Part shown: piece after piece, positions 7,460-15,892 of the stretch
Numbering within the stretch: the first letter of the stretch is position 1
Layout: the number at the start of each line of letters is the position of its first letter
DNA from: an uncultured Psychroserpens sp.
GTDB lineage: Bacteria > Bacteroidota > Bacteroidia > Flavobacteriales > Flavobacteriaceae
Length of the DNA: 64,000 nt
NCBI RefSeq assembly: GCF_947492715.1
Contig: NZ_CANLNS010000001.1
Span: forward strand, 248,001-312,000
Direction: 5' to 3'
Program-made: the position numbers and the translations under genes
The notes under the pieces: generated by a model
The model's database searches: none
Seen by the model: the letters and a program-made list of their open reading frames with translations, nothing else
Told to the model about the DNA's origin: nothing

Positions 7460-10093
7460 ATGAAGAAAGCTCTAAAGATTACAGGAATAACATTACTCAT
7501 CATATTTTTCTTATTAATTGCCATTCCCTTTGCATTTCAAAACCAGATAAAGGACATGGTGAAAAACTTTATCAATGAGAATCTAAACGCCCAAGTTGAG
7601 TTTAGCGATGTAAGTTTAAGTTTCATAAGGAGTTTTCCTCAAGCACACGTGAGTGTAGATGATTTGGTAATTACAAATTACAAACCTTTTGAAAACGAAA
7701 CCTTCGCGACAGCAAAAAATATTGCCTTTACAATGTCTGTGAAAGAATTGTTTAAAAACACAAACGACGATCCCATTGTTGTAAATTCTATTGCCATAGA
7801 TCAAGCGCTTTTAACACTAAAAACAGATCCTTTAGGCAATAACAATTATGACATTACCAAGGAAAAAGACAACTCTACCGCAACGACAGATTCGGAAAAC
7901 GGTTTTGCTTTCAATATTGAAGATTACAAAATTAATAATAGCGCTTTTACATTTTTAGACGAAAAATCTAATACGCAAATTTATATTTCTGAACTTAACC
8001 ATTCTGGCAACGGTTCCTTTTCAGAAGAAAAATCTGAGCTCGACACGCATACTACAGCCCATGTAAGCATGAGTATTGATAGTACTCAATACCTGAATCA
8101 GAATACCATAAAACTCGATGCTCTTATTGGACTTAACCTAAAAGAACAGACATATACATTTATGGAAAACAAAGGGTTTATCAATCAACTTCCTCTCGTT
8201 TTTGATGGCTATATACAGCAATTAGAAGACGGACAGGATATTGCTATTACTTTTGAAAACCCAGAATCATCGTTTAAAGATTTTCTGGCAGTCATACCAG
8301 AAGCATACTCGAAAAATATAGATAACGTAGAAACCTCGGGCGATTTCAAAGTTAATGGTACCATCAAAGGAAAAGTAACAGAAACAACAATTCCTCATTT
8401 AGATATAAACATCTCATCTAACAACGCATCGTTTAAATATCCCGATTTACCTAAACGCGTCAATAATATTACCATTAATACGGCAATAAAAAATACCACA
8501 GGAAATTCTGACGACACCTATATAGACATCAAAACCCTCAACTTTAAAATTGACAATGATGTCTTTAAATCTAGTGCTCAAATACGAAATCTTGCCAAGA
8601 ACATGCTTGTTAGCGCCTATGTCGATGGCACTTTAAATCTTGCTAATTTAACCAAGGCTTACCCTATTGAATTAGACAAACAACTAAGTGGTATATTAAA
8701 AGGAAAACTCAATACGTCATTTGACATGAATGCCATTGAAACCAATGCTTATCAACGTATTAAAAACACAGGTAGCGTTAGTATAAGTGATTTTGTTTTT
8801 TCTTCGGAAGACATTGTAAATCCCATTCAAATTAATAATGCGAATATGACCTTTAATCCAGGTAATGTAAAACTTAATAGCTTTGATGCAAAAACAGGAA
8901 CAAGCGACTTTAAAGCAACCGGTACGATTAAAAATTTATTAGGTTTCCTATTGAGCGATAAAAATCTGCAAGGACAGTTTAATGTAAATTCTAACACTTT
9001 TGTGGTGAGTGATTTTATGGTTGAAGATGAAACCGCCAGTCAAAATTCTAACAAAACAACAGCTGATAGCGAATCACTCAAAATTCCTGATTTCTTAGAC
9101 TGCACAATTAATGCTAATGCAAAAACTGTAGTCTATGACAATCTTACACTAAAAGACGTCAACGGGACCTTATTAATAAAAGATCAAGAAGCCGATTTAA
9201 AAAATCTAACGTCGAGCCTATTTAATGGGGTTATGGCACTAACAGGAAAAGTATCTACTAAAACCGATATACCAGTTTTTGATCTTAATTTGGGCGCTGA
9301 AGATTTTGATATCTCTCAATCATTCAAAGACTTAGAATTGTTGCAAAATTTAGCGCCTATTGCTAAAATTTTACAAGGAAAACTCAGCACTGTAATAAAG
9401 CTGCAAGGAACATTAGATCATGAATTTACACCAAATCTAAACACAATTTCGGGAGATGCTTTTGCAGAATTATTAACATCTAACATTACACAAAACGAAG
9501 CCATACTAGGCAAATTAAGTAACGCTTTAAAGTTTATTGATTTCAATAAACTCGATTTAAAAGCTCTTAAAACCAGATTAGATTTCTCTAATGGAATGGT
9601 TAACGTAAAACCATTTAATTTGAAATATGACGATATTGATATTGTCGTGTCTGGATCACATGGTTTTGATAAAAGTTTGAATTATAACCTTGTCTTTGAT
9701 GTTCCTGCAAAATACTTAGGTAGTGATGTAAACCAATTAATTGGTAAAATAAATGACCCCGAAGTTAACACTATTACCATTCCTGTATCTGCAAATATCA
9801 CAGGAAGTTATACCAATCCTCAGGTACAAACAGATTTAACTAGTGCAGTTTCAAATTTGACTAAAAAGCTATTTGAAATCCAACAAGAAAAACTTTTAAA
9901 TCAAGGAAAAGATAAAATCAATGATCTCTTAGGTGGTATATTAGGTGACTCAAAAAAGGACACCCCAAAAAATTCTCCCGAGATAAAAAACGATACAACT
10001 AAAACAACCGATCCATTAAAAGAAGGTGTTAAAGATTTATTGGGAGGACTTCTAAAAAACAGAAAGAAAAAGAAAGATACGGTCAAAAACTAA
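7460..10093 (+). CDS. AsmA-family envelope protein
   Basis: An 877-residue protein with an N-terminal membrane anchor (about residues 6-27, LLIIFFLLIAIPFAF) and a long periplasmic part. The N-terminal part has the AsmA pattern after the anchor (residues about 40-60: LNAQVEFSDVSLSFIRSFP). The C-terminal half carries the AsmA-like repeat with beta-rich segments such as LDFSNGMVNVKPFNLKYDD. AsmA-like proteins are now thought to form periplasmic bridges that move lipids to the outer membrane. The C-terminus (about 825-877) is low-complexity and rich in Lys, Asp and Thr. Confidence 0.85.
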   Translation: MKKALKITGITLLIIFFLLIAIPFAFQNQIKDMVKNFINENLNAQVEFSDVSLSFIRSFPQAHVSVDDLVITNYKPFENETFATAKNIAFTMSVKELFKNTNDDPIVVNSIAIDQALLTLKTDPLGNNNYDITKEKDNSTATTDSENGFAFNIEDYKINNSAFTFLDEKSNTQIYISELNHSGNGSFSEEKSELDTHTTAHVSMSIDSTQYLNQNTIKLDALIGLNLKEQTYTFMENKGFINQLPLVFDGYIQQLEDGQDIAITFENPESSFKDFLAVIPEAYSKNIDNVETSGDFKVNGTIKGKVTETTIPHLDINISSNNASFKYPDLPKRVNNITINTAIKNTTGNSDDTYIDIKTLNFKIDNDVFKSSAQIRNLAKNMLVSAYVDGTLNLANLTKAYPIELDKQLSGILKGKLNTSFDMNAIETNAYQRIKNTGSVSISDFVFSSEDIVNPIQINNANMTFNPGNVKLNSFDAKTGTSDFKATGTIKNLLGFLLSDKNLQGQFNVNSNTFVVSDFMVEDETASQNSNKTTADSESLKIPDFLDCTINANAKTVVYDNLTLKDVNGTLLIKDQEADLKNLTSSLFNGVMALTGKVSTKTDIPVFDLNLGAEDFDISQSFKDLELLQNLAPIAKILQGKLSTVIKLQGTLDHEFTPNLNTISGDAFAELLTSNITQNEAILGKLSNALKFIDFNKLDLKALKTRLDFSNGMVNVKPFNLKYDDIDIVVSGSHGFDKSLNYNLVFDVPAKYLGSDVNQLIGKINDPEVNTITIPVSANITGSYTNPQVQTDLTSAVSNLTKKLFEIQQEKLLNQGKDKINDLLGGILGDSKKDTPKNSPEIKNDTTKTTDPLKEGVKDLLGGLLKNRKKKKDTVKN

Positions 10094-10179
10094 CAGCAAA
10101 CCGCCCAATTCGTTAAAAAAAGACTAAAAATTAGTCGATTTCGAATCTTTTTTGCAAAGAAATGCATAATAATTTGCTT

Positions 10180-10210
10180 TTGTCAAATTAAAAGTTATGT
10201 TGTACTCTTG
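10180..10210 (+). promoter_or_regulatory. Promoter of the rpoD-paralogue/rpsU operon
   Basis: TTG at 10180-10182 is followed after 20 nt by TACTCTTG (10203-10210), one base from the TAnnTTTG consensus. It lies 27 nt before the start codon. No Shine-Dalgarno sequence is present between it and the ATG. Confidence 0.55.
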
Positions 10211-10237
10211 CAAACTTTTTAAAATACACATTTATAC

Positions 10238-11101
10238 ATGAGGCAATTAAAGATTACCAAACAAGTTACCAACCGTGAATCTAAATCTCTAGACAAATAC
10301 CTACAAGACATCAGTAAGCTGCCTATGATTACTGCTGAAGAAGAAGTTGAACTCGCCCAACGAATACGAGAGGGTGATCAATTGGCTTTAGACAAACTCA
10401 CGACAGCTAACTTACGTTTCGTTGTATCTGTTGCAAAACAATATCAAAACCAAGGATTAACACTTCCAGATTTAATTAATGAAGGTAATGCTGGATTGGT
10501 AAAAGCAGCTAAGCGTTTTGACGAAACTAGAGGTTTTAAATTTATCTCGTATGCTGTTTGGTGGATTAGACAAGCAATTTTACAAGCTTTAGCAGAACAA
10601 TCTCGAATAGTTAGATTACCTTTGAACAAAATTGGTTCAATAAATAAAATCAATAAGACATATTCTTTCTTGGAACAAACACATGAAAGACCTCCTAGTG
10701 CAGAGGAAATAGCACAAGAGTTAGACATGACTGTTACAGAAGTGAAGCAGTCATTGAAAAATTCTGGGAGACACCTATCAATGGATGCACCTTTAAAAGA
10801 AGGAGAAACATCAAGTTTATATGATGTTGTGAAATCTGGTGAATCACCAAATCCAGATAGAGATTTAATGAAAGAGTCGCTCAATGTTGAAATTAACAGA
10901 GCCTTAGACACATTGTCTCAAAAAGAGAGTGATGTTATTCGATTAAATTTCGGATTAAGTAATGAGCCACCTATGACACTTGATGAAATAGGAGCTACGT
11001 TCGATTTAACTAGAGAGCGTGTGAGACAAATTAGAGAAAAAGGGATCAAACGTTTACGTCAAGATTCTAAAAGTAAAATATTAAAAACGTATTTAGGATA
11101 G
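10238..11101 (+). CDS. RpoD-like primary-type sigma-70 factor, second copy
   Basis: This 287-residue sigma factor has all the primary sigma regions: 1.2 ([20 protein letters not shown]), 2.1-2.4 ([19 protein letters not shown] through [17 protein letters not shown]), region 3, and 4.2 with the helix-turn-helix [19 protein letters not shown]. It closely resembles the RpoD at 48574-49437; the regions that read the -7 and -33 elements are nearly identical, while differences cluster in region 1.2, region 3 and the segment before region 4 ([19 protein letters not shown]). It would therefore be expected to use similar promoters. It is followed after 29 nt by a bS21 gene, so both probably share a transcript. 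I call it the paralogue because the other copy has the sequence I associate with the main flavobacterial RpoD. Confidence 0.9.
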   Translation: MRQLKITKQVTNRESKSLDKYLQDISKLPMITAEEEVELAQRIREGDQLALDKLTTANLRFVVSVAKQYQNQGLTLPDLINEGNAGLVKAAKRFDETRGFKFISYAVWWIRQAILQALAEQSRIVRLPLNKIGSINKINKTYSFLEQTHERPPSAEEIAQELDMTVTEVKQSLKNSGRHLSMDAPLKEGETSSLYDVVKSGESPNPDRDLMKESLNVEINRALDTLSQKESDVIRLNFGLSNEPPMTLDEIGATFDLTRERVRQIREKGIKRLRQDSKSKILKTYLG

Positions 11102-11130
11102 CCCTAAAATAGATAACCACAAGTATTACA

Positions 11131-11325
11131 ATGATTAAAATTTTAGTAAAAGAAGGAGAAAGCATAGAACGTGCTTTAAAGCGTTACAAAAGAAAACACC
11201 GTAACGTAAAAACGATGCAAAACATTCGTGAGAATCAATTTTTCACTAAGCCATCAGTAAAAAGAAGACGTGAAATTCAAAAAGCTAGTTATATCCAGGA
11301 TTTAAGAAATCAAGAAGATATATAA
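11131..11325 (+). CDS. rpsU: Small ribosomal subunit protein bS21
   Basis: At 64 residues this is a full-length bS21, which binds the platform of the 30S subunit near the 3' end of 16S rRNA. It has the basic motif ALKRYKRK (15-22), the KPSVKRRREIQKA segment and Tyr54 in the C-terminal helix; I recall an aromatic residue there contacting the anti-Shine-Dalgarno region in Flavobacterium ribosomes. The middle (HRNVKTMQNIRENQ) looks divergent from the versions I know, so it may be a second bS21 gene; the rest of the genome is needed to tell. No Shine-Dalgarno sequence is present. It follows the sigma factor gene by 29 nt and ends at a strong terminator. Confidence 0.85.
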   Translation: MIKILVKEGESIERALKRYKRKHRNVKTMQNIRENQFFTKPSVKRRREIQKASYIQDLRNQEDI

Positions 11326-11355
11326 TAGTCTTTATTCACTACAATTATAAAAAAA

Positions 11356-11384
11356 AGCCTTTCCAATTGGAAAGGCTTTTTTTA
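11356..11384 (+). terminator. Rho-independent terminator after rpsU
   Basis: AGCCTTTCC and GGAAAGGCT form a 9-bp stem around AATT, followed by seven T residues. On the minus strand an equal T-run follows, so it can also end the Omp28-like gene that converges from the right. Confidence 0.85.
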
Positions 11385-11400
11385 TAAGCTATGTTTAACA

Positions 11401-12720
11401 TTAATCAAATGCAGCATGCGAATTAGCACTTGCCTTATTTACATTGATTATTGCATTGCTAGAGTTTACTAACATCGCTACAATTTCTAAGTTTGCAGGG
11501 TTACCAATGTTTCCTGAAGGCACAGTGTAATCATACTTAACTCTGTAAGTATTGTTTGCAACTGCCTGACCTGCTGGAATAGCATCACCTAACACATTTG
11601 TAAACGAGTGACGTAAAACGTGATTATGAACAAAATTAGGCACTGGGTTTTGACCACCATAATATTCTGGATAATAGTTTGCTTGACTTAGCACTAAACC
11701 ATTCTCTAATAAAAATACTACCAATTTAGATCCGTTAAGATTTTCACTAAATCCAACGCTAACCATAAATGAAAGGTTATTAGCTTTAATCGTAGAGTTA
11801 ATTGCTAATCCGCTTCCAATCGTTCCTTCCGCCTTATCGGTTACTTGATCTACATTATTAGTTTCTGGAAAATTCCATTCTTCTTGTCTATTTACATAAG
11901 CGGTAGGTAAACCTGTGATTCCTAAATGATTCGACATTTCAACACCATATTGATTTTGATAAGGATCTCCATTAAATAAATGTGTAGCTACAACCACAAC
12001 ATCATCACTCGCCTCTTGAACCATTTCAATAGCCACTGATACTCTAGTACAATATCCACACCAGTCACCTGTGTAATCTTCAACTAAAGCTCTTCTGTTA
12101 TAACTTGCAGGTGTCACTGCATTATCAGCTACTGTTACAGAAATTGTTTCGGTCGTAAATGTTTCATAAGCAGCATAGGCATTATAATCTCCTGTTGCAT
12201 CAGGTATATAAACACCTCCTGTTACAGACTGTTGGTCGTTAATATAGATGTTTGCAACATTGGTCACGTTAAACTCATTACCTTGAGTATCTGTTGCCAT
12301 TACTGTATATTCTATTCTATCACCTAAATTAAGTGCAGTATTATTTACAGTCATTGAAATGGATTCAACAACAGCTAAAAATTGAACTGTAATTGCAGAA
12401 CTTGTTAAATCTTCATACTTGGCAGTAATAGAAAACGATCCTGTTGATGTCGCCGTGTAAGTAGTACCAGAAATAGGATCCCCATTTACATAAAAAGTAG
12501 ATTGTGAAGTGACATCATCACCTTCGTTTGTAGCTACGGTAAAGGTTACAGATTCACCTAAATCAACAAAAAATGAGCTCGCATTGACTGTTATGGAGTT
12601 AGGTCCTCCATTTCCGTTTCCATTACCATCGCCATTCCCTCCGTCTTCTGATGAACTGCATGAGAATAGCGCAGCCGCCACGACGAAAAGAAAAACCTTA
12701 GTGTAATTTTTAATTTTCAT
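11401..12720 (-). CDS. Omp28-like lipoprotein with thioredoxin-fold CxxC domain
   Basis: I start at 12720 (MKIKNYTK) because a lipoprotein signal follows directly: hydrophobic VFLFVVAAALFSC with Cys at about residue 21, then SSSEDGG and a Gly/Asn-rich linker. An upstream in-frame ATG would bury this signal. The first half holds two beta-rich, Ig-like repeats (about 45-125 and 130-210). From about 215 the RRALVEDYTGDWCGYCTR segment opens a thioredoxin-like domain with active-site CGYC, followed by VVVVATHLFNGDPY and GITGLPTAYVNR with the cis-proline. This matches Omp28-related proteins of Bacteroidota, 439 residues here. It is divergent from the TlpA-like gene. Confidence 0.85.
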   Translation of the reverse strand: MKIKNYTKVFLFVVAAALFSCSSSEDGGNGDGNGNGNGGPNSITVNASSFFVDLGESVTFTVATNEGDDVTSQSTFYVNGDPISGTTYTATSTGSFSITAKYEDLTSSAITVQFLAVVESISMTVNNTALNLGDRIEYTVMATDTQGNEFNVTNVANIYINDQQSVTGGVYIPDATGDYNAYAAYETFTTETISVTVADNAVTPASYNRRALVEDYTGDWCGYCTRVSVAIEMVQEASDDVVVVATHLFNGDPYQNQYGVEMSNHLGITGLPTAYVNRQEEWNFPETNNVDQVTDKAEGTIGSGLAINSTIKANNLSFMVSVGFSENLNGSKLVVFLLENGLVLSQANYYPEYYGGQNPVPNFVHNHVLRHSFTNVLGDAIPAGQAVANNTYRVKYDYTVPSGNIGNPANLEIVAMLVNSSNAIINVNKASANSHAAFD

Positions 12721-12787
12721 AATAGTTAAGTTGTTAAATGTTAAAATTTTAAGATTTGCGAATATAAAAATATATTTCATATTTTTT

Positions 12788-12800
12788 TGCCAAATTGGCA
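12788..12800. repeat. Short palindrome in the divergent intergenic region
   Basis: TGCCAAATTGGCA is a 13-nt near-perfect palindrome (6-nt arms, one central base) between the divergent Omp28-like and TlpA-like genes. It could be an operator, but a single copy is weak evidence. Confidence 0.3.
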
Positions 12801-12826
12801 CATAGTTTGCAAAAAAATCAACATAA

Positions 12827-12858
12827 TTGACTGTGTTTTTTAAAATAAATTAACTTTG
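12827..12858 (+). promoter_or_regulatory. Strong Bacteroidetes promoter of the tlpA-like gene
   Basis: TTG at 12827-12829, 21 nt, then TAACTTTG at 12851-12858 matches the -33/-7 consensus exactly. The start codon follows 26 nt later, with an A-rich leader. Confidence 0.8.
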
Positions 12859-12884
12859 CCCAAAAAAAACCTAAATTTCTAACG

Positions 12885-13370
12885 ATGAAAACTTTAATTT
12901 CACTACTACTTACGCTTACAATTTCCACAACCGCTTTTGCCCAAGATGTTTTACCAAAAATGCAACTTGAAACACTCAAAGGCTCTAACATTAACTTAGA
13001 AGATATTTCCAGTGATGACCAGCTCGTAGTTATCTCTTTGTGGGCCACTTGGTGTGTTCCTTGCAAAAATGAATTGGACGCTATTAGCGAAGTTTATGAT
13101 GACTGGGTCGATGAAACAAACGTTAAATTATATGCCGTTTCAGTAGACGACTCAAGAACAGTAAAGCGCGTAAAACCATTAGTAAGTGGTAAAGGTTGGG
13201 AATTTGACATTTTACTAGACACCAACAGTGATTTAAAACGAAAATTGAACGCTCCAACAATCCCCCTAACTTTATTAGTTAAAAACAATAAAATCTTATA
13301 CAGACATTCGGGTTACACACCTGGAAGTGAAGATGAACTTTACGAAAAAATCAAAGAATTTTCTAAATAA
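12885..13370 (+). CDS. TlpA-like periplasmic thioredoxin
   Basis: A 161-residue protein with a signal peptide (MKTLISLLLTLTISTTAFA, cleavage before QD). A TlpA/ResA-type thioredoxin fold follows with WATWCVPCKNE, the catalytic Cys57 and Cys60, and a cis-proline region PTIPLTLLV. Such proteins reduce disulfides in the periplasm or pass electrons to partners such as c-type cytochromes or outer membrane proteins. It is 25 nt before a barrel gene whose only mature cysteines are a close pair, and divergent from a CxxC lipoprotein, so the three genes probably act together. Confidence 0.88.
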   Translation: MKTLISLLLTLTISTTAFAQDVLPKMQLETLKGSNINLEDISSDDQLVVISLWATWCVPCKNELDAISEVYDDWVDETNVKLYAVSVDDSRTVKRVKPLVSGKGWEFDILLDTNSDLKRKLNAPTIPLTLLVKNNKILYRHSGYTPGSEDELYEKIKEFSK

Positions 13371-13395
13371 ATCACAAACCAACAACTACAACTAA

Positions 13396-15072
13396 ATGAA
13401 TCGCTACACATTAATAGCACTATTGCTATGCACACCCTTATTTGTGTTTTCACAAGACGAAGGCAAAAAAGATTATGGAACTCTTAGCGGAGGTATAGAA
13501 TCTAACTCTCAGTATTATATCGACGACTCTAAAACTGGAGATTTTGAAGAAGACGATCCCTTCAGATCCAATAACTACTTAAGATTAAACTATGATTACA
13601 AGAATTGGTTTGCTCATATTCAGGTTGAATCTTACGAACCCAATGCTATTCTAAATTTTTATCCAAAATATAAAGGGACAGATGTTGGAACTTTTGCAGT
13701 AGGTTACAAGTCTTCAAAATTTGAAGCGACGCTTGGGCATTTTTATGAACAATTTGGAAGCGGACTTATCCTTCGGTCATGGGAAGACAGACAATTAGGA
13801 ATAAACAACTCAATACGCGGAGCAAACGTGAAATACAGACCAACCAATGCCTTAGAATTTTCGGCTTTGTATGGCAGACAGCGTGATGGCTTTGAAGTAT
13901 CAGATGGCTCTATTTACGGGTTTAATGCTGAAATTGGCTTATCCTCATTGTTTAAATTTGAAAGTACTGGGTTAGATCTTGGCCTAAGTTATGTAGGTAG
14001 AGATGAGGATCTAAATATTAGTGACCCTAATTTCGAATCATTGACGAATTCATTTTCAGCACGATTAGATTTCTCTGAAGGTAACATTTATTCATCTATT
14101 GAATATGTAAAAAAAGGGGAAGATGTTTATTCTGAATTAGGTAATATTATTGAAAACAGATATTTTGATGGTAGTGCATTGCTTTTCAATTTTGGATATG
14201 CAAAATCTGGTTTAGGAATTGACGCCACATTTAGACGTATGGAAAATATGGCATTTTTCTCAGAACGAGATGAATCGGCAAATGTATTTAATCAAAATTA
14301 CATCAACTTTATTCCAGCGCTCACAAAACAACATGATTATGGTTTAACCAATATCTATGTATATCAGTCACAACCGAGATTAAGTTTTAACCCTATTTTT
14401 AAATCGGGTGAAATAGGCGGGCAAGTTGATATTTTCTACAACATCAAAAAAGGATCTACCCTTGGTGGTAAGTACGGAACAAAATTAGCTTTTAATTATG
14501 CAACGTGGTCTGGCTTAAAAGGAAACTTCAACATCAATGAAAGATCATACGAAGACACAGATTTCTTAGGATTCGGGGAAAAATACTTCGAAGAATTTAG
14601 TTTAGAGGCAAGAAAAAAATGGTCCCAAAAGTGGGCTTCAATTTTTACGGTTGTCAATACTTTTTATAATGCCCGTTTTGTTGAGGACAGAATTGGAGAG
14701 GTCAATGCGACAGCGATTGTTGGTGAAGTCACTCGTAAATTTGAAGGCAGTAAATCCTTAAGATTAGAACTTTCTCATTTATTCTCAGATGATGAAACAT
14801 CAGAAAGAGCAGATGATTGGGCTGGTGGTACCATTGAATATAATTTCAATAGTAGACTTAGTGTGTATGCTACAGACATATGGAACTATGGAAATCCTGA
14901 CGAAGATCGTCAAATCCATTACTATACATTTGGCGGAAGTTTCACTAAAGGTGCAACACGAGTTATGGCAAGCTATGGAAGACAAAGAGGAGGCCTTGTT
15001 TGTGTTGGAGGTATTTGTCGTTTCGTACCTGAAAACACGGGGTTTTCACTAAGTGTATCAACGTCTTTCTAA
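13396..15072 (+). CDS. DUF6029-type outer membrane protein
   Basis: A 558-residue protein with a signal peptide (MNRYTLIALLLCTPLFVFS, then QDEG) and alternating, aromatic-rich strands to the last residue (SLSVSTSF), typical of an outer membrane beta-barrel. The pattern (LSGGIESNSQYYIDD at the N-terminus, YEQFGSGLILRSWEDRQLG about 115) is what I associate with DUF6029. Mature cysteines occur only as C536 and C541 (CVGGIC) near the C-terminus, which may form a disulfide handled by the thioredoxin gene just upstream. Its molecular role is not known to me. Confidence 0.75.
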   Translation: MNRYTLIALLLCTPLFVFSQDEGKKDYGTLSGGIESNSQYYIDDSKTGDFEEDDPFRSNNYLRLNYDYKNWFAHIQVESYEPNAILNFYPKYKGTDVGTFAVGYKSSKFEATLGHFYEQFGSGLILRSWEDRQLGINNSIRGANVKYRPTNALEFSALYGRQRDGFEVSDGSIYGFNAEIGLSSLFKFESTGLDLGLSYVGRDEDLNISDPNFESLTNSFSARLDFSEGNIYSSIEYVKKGEDVYSELGNIIENRYFDGSALLFNFGYAKSGLGIDATFRRMENMAFFSERDESANVFNQNYINFIPALTKQHDYGLTNIYVYQSQPRLSFNPIFKSGEIGGQVDIFYNIKKGSTLGGKYGTKLAFNYATWSGLKGNFNINERSYEDTDFLGFGEKYFEEFSLEARKKWSQKWASIFTVVNTFYNARFVEDRIGEVNATAIVGEVTRKFEGSKSLRLELSHLFSDDETSERADDWAGGTIEYNFNSRLSVYATDIWNYGNPDEDRQIHYYTFGGSFTKGATRVMASYGRQRGGLVCVGGICRFVPENTGFSLSVSTSF

Positions 15073-15092
15073 TATAAAAACTAATAAAAAAA

Positions 15093-15118
15093 AGCTCCAT
15101 TATAATGGAGCTTTTTTT
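15093..15118. terminator. Bidirectional terminator between DUF6029 gene and rsmG
   Basis: AGCTCCAT (15093-15100) pairs with ATGGAGCT (15105-15112) around a 4-nt loop, with T-runs after the stem on both strands. The converging rsmG stop codon (15118-15120) directly abuts it. Confidence 0.85.
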
Positions 15119-15747
15119 TATCCTCTATACTTAAGTGGTAAATGCACCACTTTTTTCGTTTCAAAAAAATCTTCTTTAAAATAAGAACTTAAAGGGTAAA
15201 TTGTAGTTGTTTTATACGACTCTAGCTCTTCAGTTAAATCACCTCCTTTTAAATATAAAATTCCATTTTTTATATCATGCTTCTGCGTTTTAGCAATTTT
15301 TCCTTTTACCCATTTCACAAAAGATGGCATCGCCGTTACAGCTCTGCTTACAATAAAATCGAATTGCTCGTCAATAGCTTCCACTCTACTATGGGTCGTT
15401 TTTATATTTGTTAGCCCAATACTATCGGCAACACCGTTAACAACTTTCAATTTTTTTGCAATACTATCCACCAAATGAAACTCACAATCGGGATACATTA
15501 TGGCCAACGGTATACCTGGAAATCCTCCACCCGTTCCAACATCTAATATAGAAGCGCCAGGACAAAATTGTACCACTTTGGCAATACCCAAAGAATGCAG
15601 TACATGCCTTAGGTACAGCTCATCAATATCTTTGCGAGACACTACATTAATTTTGAGATTCCAATCTTTATACAACCCTTCTAATTGTTCAAATTGATGG
15701 ATTTGTTCTACTGATAAATCTGGAAAATAGTCCTGTATAAGATTCAT
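15118..15747 (-). CDS. rsmG: 16S rRNA (guanine527-N7)-methyltransferase RsmG
   Basis: RsmG (GidB) methylates N7 of G527 in 16S rRNA with S-adenosylmethionine. The 209-residue protein has the family N-terminus (LEGLYKDWNLKINVVSRKD, about 23-41), the SAM motif ILDVGTGGGFPGIPLA (about 67-82) and VSRAVTAMPSF (about 134-144). Length and order are normal. It is transcribed alone and ends against the terminator it shares with the convergent barrel gene. Confidence 0.95.
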   Translation of the reverse strand: MNLIQDYFPDLSVEQIHQFEQLEGLYKDWNLKINVVSRKDIDELYLRHVLHSLGIAKVVQFCPGASILDVGTGGGFPGIPLAIMYPDCEFHLVDSIAKKLKVVNGVADSIGLTNIKTTHSRVEAIDEQFDFIVSRAVTAMPSFVKWVKGKIAKTQKHDIKNGILYLKGGDLTEELESYKTTTIYPLSSYFKEDFFETKKVVHLPLKYRG

Positions 15748-15892
15748 TTATCTAAATTTCCACAAAAGTAGACATTTTTATGTGGATATTTTTAGCAAAT
15801 ATTTGGTATAATGGGAGCATTAATTATATATCTTTGCTCTTCAAATATTAAAAATGTAATTTTTTACGTTACAATTGAAAAATAGCAATTCA

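Noticed and set aside
10444-10911. 155-codon frame antisense to the sigma-70 paralogue
   Set aside because: It lies wholly inside the sigma gene on the opposite strand, shares no motif with known proteins, and follows from conserved codon use of the sigma factor.
12721-12801. Longer start for the Omp28-like lipoprotein at 12801
   Set aside because: It would place 27 residues before the lipoprotein signal and overlap the divergent promoter region.
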